The translations under genes were made by a program, and so were the position numbers. This document shows positions 27,916 to 37,528 of a DNA stretch of 64,000 nucleotides, piece by piece; the first letter of the stretch is position 1, and every line of letters begins with the position of its first letter. Below the pieces are notes generated by a model. It saw only the letters and a list, made by a program, of their open reading frames with translations, was not told the origin of the DNA and ran no database searches. Origin of the DNA: Catalinimonas alkaloidigena (GTDB lineage Bacteria; Bacteroidota; Bacteroidia; Cytophagales; Flexibacteraceae); contig NZ_FNFO01000004.1 in the NCBI RefSeq assembly GCF_900100765.1, forward strand, positions 248,001-312,000, in the 5' to 3' direction.

Positions 27916-28824
27916 ATGCTACGTCTCCAGGATCTTTACCTTTTCAACCGACCGGAATTTATTGCCTTTCAGGCGCTTCCGGCGCTGCACACGTTGCGCC
28001 TGCACCAGCCGCGTACCGATCAGGTAGAAGCGCTCTGGCACATGGCAATTCATGATCAGGTAGGATACAGCCCCTGGCGCGCTACGTTCGGGGGACCGCA
28101 GTTTGTAGCCACGCTTCCCCCGCCCCGCCTGGCAGAGCTGCTCCAACAGGGCGATGCCCTGGCCCGACACGAAAAACTGCGTGCCCTGGTGATTCGCACC
28201 TTCCCGGCATTCTACGACCCGGCCGGGCATGCACTTCTGACCCACGCGTTACTGCAGCACGGCTATGCGCTTGAGGCCACCGACCTGACGTATTTCCTGG
28301 CGCTACGCCGCGACGGCTTCGAAAAAGGACTCCACACCACAGGCCGAAAAAAGCTACGCCGGGCAGAACGCCACGGCTTCACCTTTCACGAAGAAGAACC
28401 TGCGTTCGCCCCGGAAGCGTACCAGATCATCGCGGCGACCCGACAGCGCAAAGGCTACCCGGTCACCCTGTCTGAAGAAAGCCTGCTGGCGCACCTCCGG
28501 GCGTTACCGGACTACTACCGTCTGTTCAGCGTACGTCGCTCCGGCCGAACCGCCGCCGTCGGGCTGGTCGTTGTGATCTCGCCTTCCATTCTGTATACCT
28601 TCTACGTCGGCGACGTCGAGGAATTCCGGACCCATAGCCCGGCGGTGATGCTCTATCAGGGAATTTACTACTGGGGAGTGACCAAAGGTTACCGACTGCT
28701 CGATTTTGGGATTGGTACCGACCAGACGGAGCCTAACGAAGGACTGATGCAATTCAAGCGCATGCTAGGTGGGGAACCTTCGCTGAAATTTACGTTCCGC
28801 AAAGATTTTCATCCTGATCTGTAA
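27916..28824 (+). CDS. FemAB/GNAT-like acyltransferase
   Basis: The 302-residue protein resembles the FemAB-type double GNAT fold. The first half contains HDQVGYSPWRATFGGPQF. The second half is a BioF2-like acetyltransferase domain (KGLHTTGRKKLRRAERHGF, SVRRSGRTAAVGLVVVISP, LYTFYVGDVEEFRTHSPAVM, GIYYWGVTKGYRLLDFGIGT). Relatives transfer amino acids or acyl groups in cell-wall or capsule synthesis; the substrate here is unknown. The start lies at the end of the preceding terminator T-tract, and no later start keeps the conserved N-terminal domain. Confidence 0.72.
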   Translation: MLRLQDLYLFNRPEFIAFQALPALHTLRLHQPRTDQVEALWHMAIHDQVGYSPWRATFGGPQFVATLPPPRLAELLQQGDALARHEKLRALVIRTFPAFYDPAGHALLTHALLQHGYALEATDLTYFLALRRDGFEKGLHTTGRKKLRRAERHGFTFHEEEPAFAPEAYQIIAATRQRKGYPVTLSEESLLAHLRALPDYYRLFSVRRSGRTAAVGLVVVISPSILYTFYVGDVEEFRTHSPAVMLYQGIYYWGVTKGYRLLDFGIGTDQTEPNEGLMQFKRMLGGEPSLKFTFRKDFHPDL

Positions 28825-28838
28825 GCTTTTGCAGAATA

Positions 28839-28870
28839 ATTGATTTTAGAGAGGAAGGATGGTATGTTTG
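28839..28870 (+). promoter_or_regulatory. gap promoter: ATTG-N20-TATGTTTG
   Basis: An exact -7 TAnnTTTG box at 28863-28870 is preceded, 20 bases upstream, by ATTG at 28839-28842, matching the Bacteroidota -33/-7 layout. It would give a short leader of about 20-25 bases before the ATG at 28899. Confidence 0.7.
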
Positions 28871-28886
28871 CGCTCCGATCAATTAA

Positions 28887-29900
<1,014 letters not shown>

Positions 29901-29914
29901 AATTATAAGACTCT

Positions 29915-29956
29915 AAAAGAAAAACCCCTGAACCGCGGTTCAGGGGTTTTTCTTTT
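29915..29956. terminator. 42-base perfect palindromic bidirectional terminator (gap/kdsB)
   Basis: The sequence from AAAAG at 29915 to CTTTT at 29956 is a perfect inverted repeat centred between 29935 and 29936. A-tract and T-tract flanks on both sides allow termination in both directions. It contains the kdsB stop codon (29940-29942) and the last four kdsB sense codons. Confidence 0.9.
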
Positions 29957-30701
29957 CTGTAGCCTCCCAGTTTTTCAGGGCCTGGTGTAAATCTTCCGGC
30001 GTATCGATGCCGTGGCTGGCGTAAGCGGTAACCGCTGCCTGAATGTGTAGGCCGGCCTCCAGCCAACGCAGTTGCTCCAGCCGCTCAGCAATTTCCAGGG
30101 CCGACGGCGTCAGCGTCGTGATGTAGTGCAACGCCTCCACCCGGTAGGCATACAGCCCGATGTGCTGGTAATACATATGGTGCGAAAGCCACTCGGCCGT
30201 GGGCGTATCGCGCTGGTACGGAATGGGTTGACGGCTAAAATAGAGCGCCCGCCCCTGCTGATCGAGTACCACTTTAGGCGTGTTGGGATTGAATAGGGTC
30301 GATTCGTCGTCGATGACGCGTACCAACGTAGCCAGCGGCGCCTCTGCGCCGATCAGGCAATCGGCCAGGCGGTCGATCTGTTGCGGCTGGATAAAGGGTT
30401 CGTCTCCCTGAATATTGAGTACCGCGTCGAACTCCTCCTCGGTTTTCTGCAAAGCTTCGTAGCATCGGTCCGTGCCGCTGGGATGATCCGCACTGGTCAT
30501 AACGACGTGGCCACCAAACTGCCGGACGTGCGCCTCGATGTCCGGATGGTCGGTCGCCACCACGACTTTCACCAGCTTTTGGGCTTGCTGTGCCTGCTCG
30601 TAGACGCGCTGCACCATCGTTTTTCCTTTGATGTCGGTCAGAGCCTTTGCCGGAAAACGGGTCGATGCGTAGCGTGCCGGAATAACGCCGAGAATCTTCA
30701 T
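29940..30701 (-). CDS. kdsB: 3-deoxy-manno-octulosonate cytidylyltransferase
   Basis: The 253-residue cytoplasmic enzyme activates Kdo as CMP-Kdo for lipid A/core assembly. Motifs: MKILGVIPARYASTRFPAKAL, MVQRVYEQA, VVVATDHPDI, VMTSADHPSGTDRC, LNIQGDEPFIQP, RVIDDESTLFNPN-VKVV-like segment, and YFSRQPIPYQRD. The ATG at 30701 begins the conserved core; the 17 in-frame residues upstream do not belong to the family. The C-terminus runs into the shared terminator palindrome. Confidence 0.96.
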   Translation of the reverse strand: MKILGVIPARYASTRFPAKALTDIKGKTMVQRVYEQAQQAQKLVKVVVATDHPDIEAHVRQFGGHVVMTSADHPSGTDRCYEALQKTEEEFDAVLNIQGDEPFIQPQQIDRLADCLIGAEAPLATLVRVIDDESTLFNPNTPKVVLDQQGRALYFSRQPIPYQRDTPTAEWLSHHMYYQHIGLYAYRVEALHYITTLTPSALEIAERLEQLRWLEAGLHIQAAVTAYASHGIDTPEDLHQALKNWEATEKKNP

Positions 30702-30775
30702 AGAGGTTGTCAATGTGGTGGATCTATACAAGTGGCCCGTCGGAAAAGGCATGTCTATACTCCGGCCGGGTCTTA

Positions 30776-31432
30776 CTAAGTAAGTCGGTAATGGTCTTCG
30801 CCCTCGTCGGGCACAATGCGCAAGACCCCAGCCAGCGTCAAAAGCACCAGGGTACGCGAGGCAATGGAACGCGGAATGGCCGCGACCTGGGCAAACTGGC
30901 TGAGCGTAATGCTTTGGTGCAAATCCAGGTATTGCATCAGCGCTTTCTCTTTATCGCCGAACCCAAAGCGAAAGCTTTTGTCTTTTTTCTGTTGCCGTAA
31001 AATTTGCCGGACTTCCCGGCTGGCCTGTACGCTACGGTCGCGCACTCGCACATACGCCTTCCCCCCTTCTTCCTGCAAGTTATTCCGCACGGCATAAGGC
31101 TTTTCCGTTCCGGGCAGAATATGAAACAACAGCACGCCTGCACGATCCGACAAAACCACACGCTCGATGGAGTAAGCAATGGCAGGGTAGCAGTACTTCT
31201 CAATGGCCTTTTCGAGGACGAACTCCTCTTCTTCCAGCGCACTGACGCCGGGAATGGTGCCATTGTCGTCCACACCGATCACCAGCGTGCCGCCGTCGGT
31301 GTTCGCAAAGGCCACCACCTCCTTCATAATTTTGTCGGGATGCGCGGCCTTGCGTTTAAATTCCAGGCGGGCTCCTTCGCCCTGCTCCACCAGCTTTTTC
31401 AGTTCACGAAATGTCACAGCGATCGATGTCAA
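30776..31432 (-). CDS. AlbA_2 (Schlafen-type) domain protein with C-terminal winged helix
   Basis: The 218-residue protein has an AlbA_2 domain: LEFKRKAAHPDKIMKEVVAFANTDGGTLVIGVDDNGTIPGV, with the E-F-K and GG-x-L-x-I-G-V-D-D-x-G core that binds ATP or nucleic acid, and YVRVRDRSVQAS at its end. A short C-terminal winged-helix-like region (LSQFAQVAAIPRSIASRTLVLLTLAGVLR) follows. It is probably a DNA-binding regulator. The start is uncertain: TTG at 31432 or GTG at 31417; no ATG fits. It is divergent from the response regulator across a spacer holding a 20-base palindrome, and 74 bases upstream of kdsB. Confidence 0.75.
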   Translation of the reverse strand: MTSIAVTFRELKKLVEQGEGARLEFKRKAAHPDKIMKEVVAFANTDGGTLVIGVDDNGTIPGVSALEEEEFVLEKAIEKYCYPAIAYSIERVVLSDRAGVLLFHILPGTEKPYAVRNNLQEEGGKAYVRVRDRSVQASREVRQILRQQKKDKSFRFGFGDKEKALMQYLDLHQSITLSQFAQVAAIPRSIASRTLVLLTLAGVLRIVPDEGEDHYRLT

Positions 31433-31516
31433 TTTTTATGAAGCAGTCTTCATAACTCACTTCGTCTTACGTCGTTTCTGCTGGTTTGTATACACGCCTC
31501 TTTCTTATCAGGAACG

Positions 31517-31536
31517 CGCTAAAACCGGTTTTAGCG
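31517..31536. repeat. 20-base perfect palindrome in a divergent promoter region
   Basis: CGCTAAAACCGGTTTTAGCG has no loop and no T-tract, so it is a better operator than terminator. It lies between the divergent AlbA_2 and response-regulator genes, about 85 bases from the former's start and 160 from the latter's. Confidence 0.6.
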
Positions 31537-31675
31537 GCTGAACAGACGCTGACTAACGCTTAAAATTACGCCAGAAGCGCTAAATTTTGTCCCATTTCTT
31601 AGTTGCACTATCCACGTAACTTCTTGGATATCAATCCACTTTCTTATGGGCACCTATTCTGTAGTTTTACCTTTT

Positions 31676-31683
31676 TAAATTTG
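31676..31683 (+). promoter_or_regulatory. -7 promoter box TAAATTTG
   Basis: This exact TAnnTTTG match ends 11 bases before the ATG of the response regulator. No clear -33 element was found. Confidence 0.5.
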
Positions 31684-31694
31684 ATCAGTCGCGC

Positions 31695-32102
31695 ATGCCT
31701 CATCTTCAAAAGGTTCTACTGGTGGACGACAATCCCATCGACAATTTCGTGAGTCGAAAAATGGTAGAAAAAGCCGGGATTGCCGACGAAATTTGCACAC
31801 TACACTCCGGCATGGAAGCCCTGGAGTATCTGAAAAATTATCAGGAAAACGGGCTTCCGGACGTTATCTTCCTGGACATCAACATGCCGATTATGAGCGG
31901 CTTCGATTTCCTGGACGAGTTTGTGGCGCTTGATCCGGCCATTCACGCCCACTGCCGTATTTTCGTCCTGAGTTCGTCGACCGATAGCCTCGACCTGGAA
32001 CGGGCCAATCAAAATCCGTTTGTGCAGAAGATGATCACCAAACCGCTGGAGTTTGGCTTCCTGCGCACGTTGGGGCAGGCCGTCTCGTTCGAAACGCTCT
32101 GA
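31695..32102 (+). CDS. single-domain (CheY/Rcp1-like) response regulator
   Basis: The 135-residue protein is a stand-alone receiver domain: acidic pair D11-D12 in LLVDDNP, phospho-acceptor D61 in VIFLDINMP, the switch serine in FVLSSSTDS and the conserved lysine in MITKPLE. It has no output domain, so it should act by protein contact or as a phosphorelay step. No histidine kinase is adjacent; the multi-PAS sensor at the window start is only one candidate partner. Its stop codon abuts the stop of tyrS on the other strand. Confidence 0.92.
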   Translation: MPHLQKVLLVDDNPIDNFVSRKMVEKAGIADEICTLHSGMEALEYLKNYQENGLPDVIFLDINMPIMSGFDFLDEFVALDPAIHAHCRIFVLSSSTDSLDLERANQNPFVQKMITKPLEFGFLRTLGQAVSFETL

Positions 32103-33398
32103 TCAGTTCGCCCGAATCAGGAAATAGTCTTTCTTCCCTTTCTGTACCAGCAGGTAACGCCCCTGCAACCACTCCAGTTGGGCCGGCGGCACATCGGCCG
32201 ATACCTTTTCTTTGTTGATGCTCACACCGTTGGCCGTCAGCATGCGGCGGGCCTCCCCTTTCGACTTAAAGATCTGCTGTTGCGTCACGACCGAAAGCAC
32301 TTCGGGCAAGTCGGCTGCGTTCACGACAGCCTCCCGCTCTACTTCCACCTGCGGCACGCCTTCGAACACATCGAGCAGCAGTTTCTCCGAAATGGTTTTT
32401 AACACCTCGGTCGTCCCCTTCCCAAATAAGATCTCTGACGCCTGCACGGCTTGTTGTAAATCGGCCTCCGAATGCACACGAGCGGTCATTTCTTCGGCCA
32501 AGGCGCGTTGCAGCGTACGGCGGTGCGGTGCCTCGGCATGCTCGGCTTCCAACGCTTCGATTTCGTCCCGGCTCTTCAGCGAAAAGACGCGCATCAGACG
32601 AGGCGCATCGGCATCGGCCGCGTTGAGCCAGAACTGGTAGAATTGGTACGGCGAGGTCATTTCCGGATCGAGCCAGACGTTTCCCCGTTCCGATTTTCCG
32701 AACTTCTGGCCATCGGCTTTGGTCAGCAGCGGTGCGGTCAGCGCAAAGACCTCAGGCGCTTCTTCCTCGCTGCCGCTCATGCGACGAATCAATTCGGTAC
32801 CGGTCGTGATGTTCCCCCACTGGTCGGACCCCCCCATTTGCAGACGGCACCCTTTATTTTTGTAGAGCCACTGGAAGTCGTATCCCTGCAACAACTGGTA
32901 CGAAAACTCGGTGAAGGAAATGCCGGTCTCCAGCCGCTTCTTGACCGAATCTTTCGCCATCATGTAATTGACCGTCAGGTGTTTGCCCACGTCGCGCAGA
33001 AACTCCAGAAAGCCGAATTCCTTGAACCAGTCGTAGTTGTTGACAATCTCGGCGGCCTGGTCGCCTTCGAAATCGAGGAAACGACCCAACTGCTGGCGGA
33101 TGCCCTCCTGGTTACGACGCAGCGTCTCTTCGTCGAGCAGATTCCGCTCCTCCGATTTCCCCGAAGGATCGCCTACCATGCCGGTCGCGCCACCCACCAG
33201 CGCAATCGGCTTGTGGCCCGCCCGTTGGAAATGCTTCAGCAACATGATCGGCACCAGATTGCCGATGTGCAGCGACACTGCCGTCGGGTCAAATCCCACG
33301 TAGCCGACCGTGGCGTGGTTCAACAAAAACTCTTCTGTACCCGGCGTCTGGTCCTGTAACAAGCCGCGCCAGCGCAATTCTTCCACAAAGTTGTTCAT
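32103..33398 (-). CDS. tyrS: tyrosyl-tRNA synthetase
   Basis: The 431-residue class I synthetase charges tRNA-Tyr. It has the HIGH-type motif in [58 protein letters not shown], the KMSKS-type loop as [13 protein letters not shown], and a C-terminal S4 RNA-binding domain ([20 protein letters not shown]). The ATG at 33398 follows an exact -7 box by 22 bases; an upstream in-frame TTG adds only three residues. Confidence 0.97.
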   Translation of the reverse strand: MNNFVEELRWRGLLQDQTPGTEEFLLNHATVGYVGFDPTAVSLHIGNLVPIMLLKHFQRAGHKPIALVGGATGMVGDPSGKSEERNLLDEETLRRNQEGIRQQLGRFLDFEGDQAAEIVNNYDWFKEFGFLEFLRDVGKHLTVNYMMAKDSVKKRLETGISFTEFSYQLLQGYDFQWLYKNKGCRLQMGGSDQWGNITTGTELIRRMSGSEEEAPEVFALTAPLLTKADGQKFGKSERGNVWLDPEMTSPYQFYQFWLNAADADAPRLMRVFSLKSRDEIEALEAEHAEAPHRRTLQRALAEEMTARVHSEADLQQAVQASEILFGKGTTEVLKTISEKLLLDVFEGVPQVEVEREAVVNAADLPEVLSVVTQQQIFKSKGEARRMLTANGVSINKEKVSADVPPAQLEWLQGRYLLVQKGKKDYFLIRAN

Positions 33399-33420
33399 GG
33401 TACCCAATTGAAATGGGGGG

Positions 33421-33428
33421 CAAAGATA
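33421..33428 (-). promoter_or_regulatory. -7 promoter box TATCTTTG (tyrS)
   Basis: This exact TAnnTTTG match on the minus strand lies 22 bases before the tyrS ATG. There is no obvious -33 element. Confidence 0.6.
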
Positions 33429-33611
33429 GAGAAATCGGGAAACAGGATGGTGCAGGCGGGCAGGCGATGAGGCAAGACACCAGCGACTTGCGGCACGGTC
33501 GAATTGTTATCTGCCCGTTCGGGCTTCTGCCGGGGCGTTCGTACTCCGCGGGTCGGCGGTTCTTCCGGGCAATGTGTAATTTGCAATCTGGACTTGCCAT
33601 TACCCTCATTC

Positions 33612-34634
33612 ATGCCGCACACTCCGGAAAGCGTACTTCAGGATCTCAAACAGGGGCGTTATGCGCCCATCTACTTCCTTCAGGGCGAAGAATCGTTTTA
33701 CATCGACCAGATTGCCGATTTTATTGAAGCCCATGCGCTGCAAGAGTTCGAAAAAGGATTTAACCAGGTGATCATCTACGGCAAAGATGCCGACATGGCC
33801 AAGGTGCTCAACAACGCCCGGCGGTTCCCGATGATGGCCGAGCGGCAGGTGGTGCTGGTGAAAGAGGCTCAGGAAATTACAGACCTGAACCGCGATACAG
33901 GGCAGCAGATGCTGGAGGCTTACGTGCGCAACCCGTTGCCTTCCACCATTCTGGTTTTTTGCCACAAGCACAAAACCCTCGACGGTCGCAAAAAACTGGC
34001 ACAAGTGCTGGACAAACAGGCCGTGTTGGTCACGACCAAAAAGCTGTACGACAACCAGGTGCCCCAGTGGATCGAACGCTACCTGCAGGAGAAAAAGCGC
34101 CAGGCCATGCCCGATGCCGTTCAACTGATCGCCGAAAGCATCGGGGCCGATTTGAGCCGCCTCTCGAACGAGATCGACAAACTGTTGATCAACCTGCGCG
34201 AGGGTGCCACCATTACGCCCGACGTGGTGCAACAGTACATCGGCATCAGCAAAGACTACAACGTGTTCGAGTTGCAGCGCGCACTGGTTTACCGCGATGC
34301 CGACAAGGCGTACCGCATTGTGCACTACTTCGAGTCCGATCCCAAAAGTCACCCCATCATTCCGATCATCGCGCTTTTGTTCACGTTCTTCTGCAAAGTG
34401 CTGACGGTGCACGCCGCGGCCGATCAGTCGGAACGGGGCCTGGCGAAAGCGCTGAAGATCAATCCGTTTTTCGTGAAAGAATACCTGATCGCGAAGCGCA
34501 ACTACCCTCCCCCACGCGTGGCCGCCGCCATCCACCACCTCCGCACCGCCGATTTGCAGTCGAAGGGGGTCGAGGGCGGCAGCATCACCGAAGGGCAGAT
34601 TCTGAAGGAGCTGATTTTTAAGATTTTACACTAA
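33612..34634 (+). CDS. holA: DNA polymerase III delta subunit
   Basis: The 340-residue clamp-loader subunit opens and loads the beta clamp. Family signs are APIYFLQGEESFYIDQIADFI at the N-terminus, NNARRFPMMAERQVVLVKEA (the MFSERRLVVV-type motif), LSRLSNEIDKLLINL, and a C-terminal helical collar region (FELQRALVYRDADKAYRI; LTVHAAADQSERGLAKAL; NPFFVKEYL). The ATG at 33612 is chosen because the longer frame upstream carries no family sequence. It converges with the AraC gene with six bases between stops. Confidence 0.92.
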   Translation: MPHTPESVLQDLKQGRYAPIYFLQGEESFYIDQIADFIEAHALQEFEKGFNQVIIYGKDADMAKVLNNARRFPMMAERQVVLVKEAQEITDLNRDTGQQMLEAYVRNPLPSTILVFCHKHKTLDGRKKLAQVLDKQAVLVTTKKLYDNQVPQWIERYLQEKKRQAMPDAVQLIAESIGADLSRLSNEIDKLLINLREGATITPDVVQQYIGISKDYNVFELQRALVYRDADKAYRIVHYFESDPKSHPIIPIIALLFTFFCKVLTVHAAADQSERGLAKALKINPFFVKEYLIAKRNYPPPRVAAAIHHLRTADLQSKGVEGGSITEGQILKELIFKILH

Positions 34635-34640
34635 GCGGCT

Positions 34641-35450
34641 CTACCGGGAAGGCAGCGCACGTTCGGCAAAGTGGGCGGGAGTCACGCCCGAAAACGCTTT
34701 GAAGTCGCGGATGAGGTGCGCCTGATCGGTGTACCCCAGCTCGTAGGCCAACTGCGCCCACGACACCACTTGGTTGCGCCGCGTGCGAGTCAGAGCATCG
34801 CGAAACCGCATCAGCCGGTGATAAGCTTTGGGGCTTATGCCCAGCTTTTCCTTAAACAAACGCTGGCTTTGCCGTTCGCTGACGAACAGGGCTTTGCCGA
34901 GCGACGTAGCCGAAAAGGCAGTCTCCTGCGCCCGAATCCGACGCAAGGCTTCCGTGAAGTAATTGTCTTTCTGATGAAACCTGGCGAGCTGGTTGTGCAA
35001 AAAAGCTTCGATCAGAAAAATACGGGTGCGGTCGTCGGGCGCGTCCTGGATCTGTGCGATGATGGGCGTCACGTCGCCGGGAAAAAACGCCTCGGCATCG
35101 ACCACATTTTCGGTAAGCTCCCCGAGCGGTTCGCCAAACAGTTGCAACATGCCTTCGGGCTTCAGACAGATTCCGAACAGTTCGGTCCCGCCGTAGGCTT
35201 TCCAGACGACTGCACCTTTGGTAAGCCCCACAATGTAGGCCCGCGGAAAGGTCTGCCATTGCCGGTCCAGCAGCCCCGACGTAGCGTTCCCTTGCAGTTG
35301 GATGATGATTTCGATGGTACCCAGGGGCATACACCGGAGTTCGGACGACTGTTCGTGGTGTGCGCCCGAAGCGGTGCAACGCCAGTATTGATCGACAACG
35401 GTTTGTAGACTCGCCGAAGGTGCAAAACACTGATGACTTACCGTAATCAT
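34641..35450 (-). CDS. AraC-family transcriptional regulator
   Basis: The 269-residue protein has an N-terminal sensing domain of the DUF6597 type (QYWRCTASGAHHEQSSELRC, MPLGTIEIIIQL, YIVGLTKGAVVWKAYGGTELFGICLKPEG) and a C-terminal pair of helix-turn-helices (LGKALFVSERQSQRLFKEKLG; WAQLAYELGYTDQAHLIRDFKAFSGVTP). Ligand and targets are unknown. Nearest possible target is the DUF1330-cytochrome unit on the same strand upstream, but no operator is visible. Confidence 0.9.
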   Translation of the reverse strand: MITVSHQCFAPSASLQTVVDQYWRCTASGAHHEQSSELRCMPLGTIEIIIQLQGNATSGLLDRQWQTFPRAYIVGLTKGAVVWKAYGGTELFGICLKPEGMLQLFGEPLGELTENVVDAEAFFPGDVTPIIAQIQDAPDDRTRIFLIEAFLHNQLARFHQKDNYFTEALRRIRAQETAFSATSLGKALFVSERQSQRLFKEKLGISPKAYHRLMRFRDALTRTRRNQVVSWAQLAYELGYTDQAHLIRDFKAFSGVTPAHFAERALPSR

Positions 35451-35494
35451 AGACAAGAGGCAGGGTTGGTAGGAATCACGCGTACAGAACCGCC

Positions 35495-36106
35495 TCAGAG
35501 CTGATCGGGCGGAATGGGCGCCGGCACCACGTTCTTCACGGGCTTGGTGCTTTTCAGGTACACAAACATGGCGTGCATGTCTTCGTCGGTCAGGTTTTTG
35601 AACACCTGCCAGGGCATCGGGGGCAGCAGCGGCCGGGTGTTGTCCAGCCCCTTGAATTTACCTTCGCGCAGCGCTTTTACAAACTGTTCTTCTTTCCAAT
35701 TGCCAATTCCCGTCGCATCCGACGTCAGGTTGGCCGAAAAAGACACCCCCCAGGGACCAGCCACGGCCGTGTTGTGCATGTTGAACAGTACCCAATCTTT
35801 CATCGCCGCTTTGTTCACGGCGGCCAGCGGCATGTCCTGCGGATGCCCCGACAGCAGACGCTCCGGATCGGGTGCGGGTCCCTGCGGACCAAACACTTTG
35901 GGCGAGTGACAGTCGTGACAGCCCATGATGTTGACGAGGTATTCGCCGCGTTTCAACACCTCCTGGTCGTGATTGGCGACCGTAACGGCCGGGACGGTTG
36001 TTTCTTCGGCGATCGATGAGGAATCAGTCGTACGTGACGACTCACAGGCGGCCAGCCCCAGCAGGCCAAGTCCCAGGGAAAAAGCAATAAACGGTTTCAT
36101 ATGCAT
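35495..36106 (-). CDS. monoheme cytochrome c lipoprotein
   Basis: The 203-residue protein has a lipobox (LGLAAC, Cys21 from the first Met) and one heme site, GCHDCH, after GEYLVNI, with later methionines (PPMPWQVF) as axial candidates. It should be a membrane-anchored periplasmic electron carrier. The ATG overlaps nothing: the DUF1330 stop codon is immediately followed by this start (TGAATG), so the two genes are translationally coupled. A second ATG two codons later is also possible. Confidence 0.88.
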   Translation of the reverse strand: MHMKPFIAFSLGLGLLGLAACESSRTTDSSSIAEETTVPAVTVANHDQEVLKRGEYLVNIMGCHDCHSPKVFGPQGPAPDPERLLSGHPQDMPLAAVNKAAMKDWVLFNMHNTAVAGPWGVSFSANLTSDATGIGNWKEEQFVKALREGKFKGLDNTRPLLPPMPWQVFKNLTDEDMHAMFVYLKSTKPVKNVVPAPIPPDQL

Positions 36107-36397
36107 TCAGAGTCCTTGAATAAAAACAGCGTTGGAGTCGACCGCTGCCAGCCGTAGGGCCTTCAGGTCGCGGTAATCGGCCGAGTCGTACCACAGGTGC
36201 GCCTGCCGAAGCGAGGGAAATTCGATGACAATCGGGAAAGTCGGCTTTACGTTTCCCTCGATCAATTCACACGGTCCGCCGATGGCCAGAAAACGCCCGC
36301 CATACCGATCGATGGTAGCCAGTACGTGTGTACGATAACATTCCATCGCCGCCGCGTCCTTCACCCGAAGAATGTCGAAAATACAGTAGGCGGCCAT
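36107..36397 (-). CDS. DUF1330-family protein
   Basis: The 96-residue protein is a dimeric alpha/beta-barrel-type small protein. DUF1330 motifs are RVKDAAAMECYRTHVLATIDRYGGRFLA, GGPCELIEG, and IVIEFPSLRQAHLWYDSADY. Function of the family is unknown. An exact -7 box lies 23 bases upstream, and the cytochrome c gene follows with no gap, so both share one promoter. Confidence 0.88.
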   Translation of the reverse strand: MAAYCIFDILRVKDAAAMECYRTHVLATIDRYGGRFLAIGGPCELIEGNVKPTFPIVIEFPSLRQAHLWYDSADYRDLKALRLAAVDSNAVFIQGL

Positions 36398-36420
36398 GCA
36401 CGTATCAGGAATTGATAGGC

Positions 36421-36428
36421 CAAAAGTA
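36421..36428 (-). promoter_or_regulatory. -7 promoter box TACTTTTG (DUF1330-cytochrome unit)
   Basis: This exact TAnnTTTG match on the minus strand lies 23 bases before the DUF1330 ATG. Confidence 0.6.
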
Positions 36429-36483
36429 GGCTCCTACCTCAGGAGGGTATTGTATAAAAACGACATTTTGCCGCAAACGCAAA

Positions 36484-36524
36484 TTGCCCGATGCCGCGAC
36501 GGGGAGCCGTCCGGCATCGGGCAA
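36484..36524 (-). terminator. long hairpin after menB, probable terminator
   Basis: A 13-base perfect stem, TTGCCCGATGCCG with CGGCATCGGGCAA, lies 24 bases after the menB stop. The downstream T-run on the minus strand is short and interrupted, so it may instead be an RNA 3'-end stabiliser. Confidence 0.55.
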
Positions 36525-36548
36525 TGGTACCGCAGAGATGCGCTCTGC

Positions 36549-37388
36549 TTAGGGAAATTTGGGGTACTGCTGGAAGTCGGGCGCGCGTTTCTCCAAGAAC
36601 GCTTTTTTGCCTTCCTGCGCCTCCTCCGTAAAGTAATAGAGCAACGTAGCATTGCCGGCCAGTTCCTGAATGCCGGCTTGTCCGTCGAGTTCGGCGTTGA
36701 GGCCGGCTTTGACCATCCGCAGGGCCAACGGGCTGCGCTGTTGCATGATCAGGCACCACTCCATGGTGGCTTCTTCCAGTTGGTCGAACGGCACTACTTT
36801 GTTCACAAGTCCCATGTCGAGGGCCTCCTGCGCGGAATATTGTAGACAGAGGAACCAGATTTCGCGGGCTTTTTTCTGCCCGACGTGGCGCGCCAGATAC
36901 GACGACCCAAAACCGCCGTCGAAGCTCCCGACTTTCGGACCGGTCTGCCCGAAAATAGCATTTTCCGAAGCGATGGTCAGATCACAAACCACGTGCAGCA
37001 CGTGCCCCCCGCCAATGGCGTAGCCGTTCACCATCGCTACGACCGGCTTGGGCAACGATCGGATGCGCTTTTGCAGGTCGAGCACGTTGAGGCGCGGCAC
37101 GCCGTCTTCGCCCACGTAGCCCCCGACGCCTTTTATGTTCTGGTCGCCACCGCTACAAAACGCCTGACGCGCTTCGTTGGGATCGTTGGCGCCGGTAAAC
37201 ACCACCACGTTGATGTCGTTCGCGTAACGGCAGTGATCGATGGCGTCGATCATCTCCTGCACCGTCAGCGGCGTGAAGGCATTGCGGTAGCGCGGGCGGT
37301 TGATGGTGATTTTCCCTACCCCCTGGCAGCTTTCGAACAGGATCTCGCGGTATTCTTTGACGGGTTTCCAGTCGTATTGTGTTGACAT
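36549..37388 (-). CDS. menB: 1,4-dihydroxy-2-naphthoyl-CoA synthase
   Basis: The 279-residue crotonase-fold enzyme cyclises o-succinylbenzoyl-CoA in menaquinone synthesis. MenB signs are [79 protein letters not shown] and the C-terminal ...[17 protein letters not shown]. Length matches the family. It follows menD on the same strand after 140 bases; other men genes are not in the window. Confidence 0.97.
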   Translation of the reverse strand: MSTQYDWKPVKEYREILFESCQGVGKITINRPRYRNAFTPLTVQEMIDAIDHCRYANDINVVVFTGANDPNEARQAFCSGGDQNIKGVGGYVGEDGVPRLNVLDLQKRIRSLPKPVVAMVNGYAIGGGHVLHVVCDLTIASENAIFGQTGPKVGSFDGGFGSSYLARHVGQKKAREIWFLCLQYSAQEALDMGLVNKVVPFDQLEEATMEWCLIMQQRSPLALRMVKAGLNAELDGQAGIQELAGNATLLYYFTEEAQEGKKAFLEKRAPDFQQYPKFP

Positions 37389-37528
37389 TGAAGTATCGGT
37401 TAGTAAAAGTTGATTAGTTGAAATTTTCGAGTTGAATGTTGAAGTTGAGCGTTCAGAGCGTAACGAGCGTTTGCCACGACGGTGTTCTCACGATCCTCTC
37501 CACGCCGAGCGCCCCGTACTCCCTCCCA

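Noticed and set aside
29915-29956. Long palindrome considered as an insertion-sequence end or recombination site
   Set aside because: A- and T-tracts on both sides and its place between convergent genes fit a bidirectional terminator; no transposase or target duplication is near.
30776-31432. AlbA_2 protein as a defence (Schlafen-type) system
   Set aside because: It stands alone with no nuclease, helicase or other defence gene beside it; a regulator is simpler.
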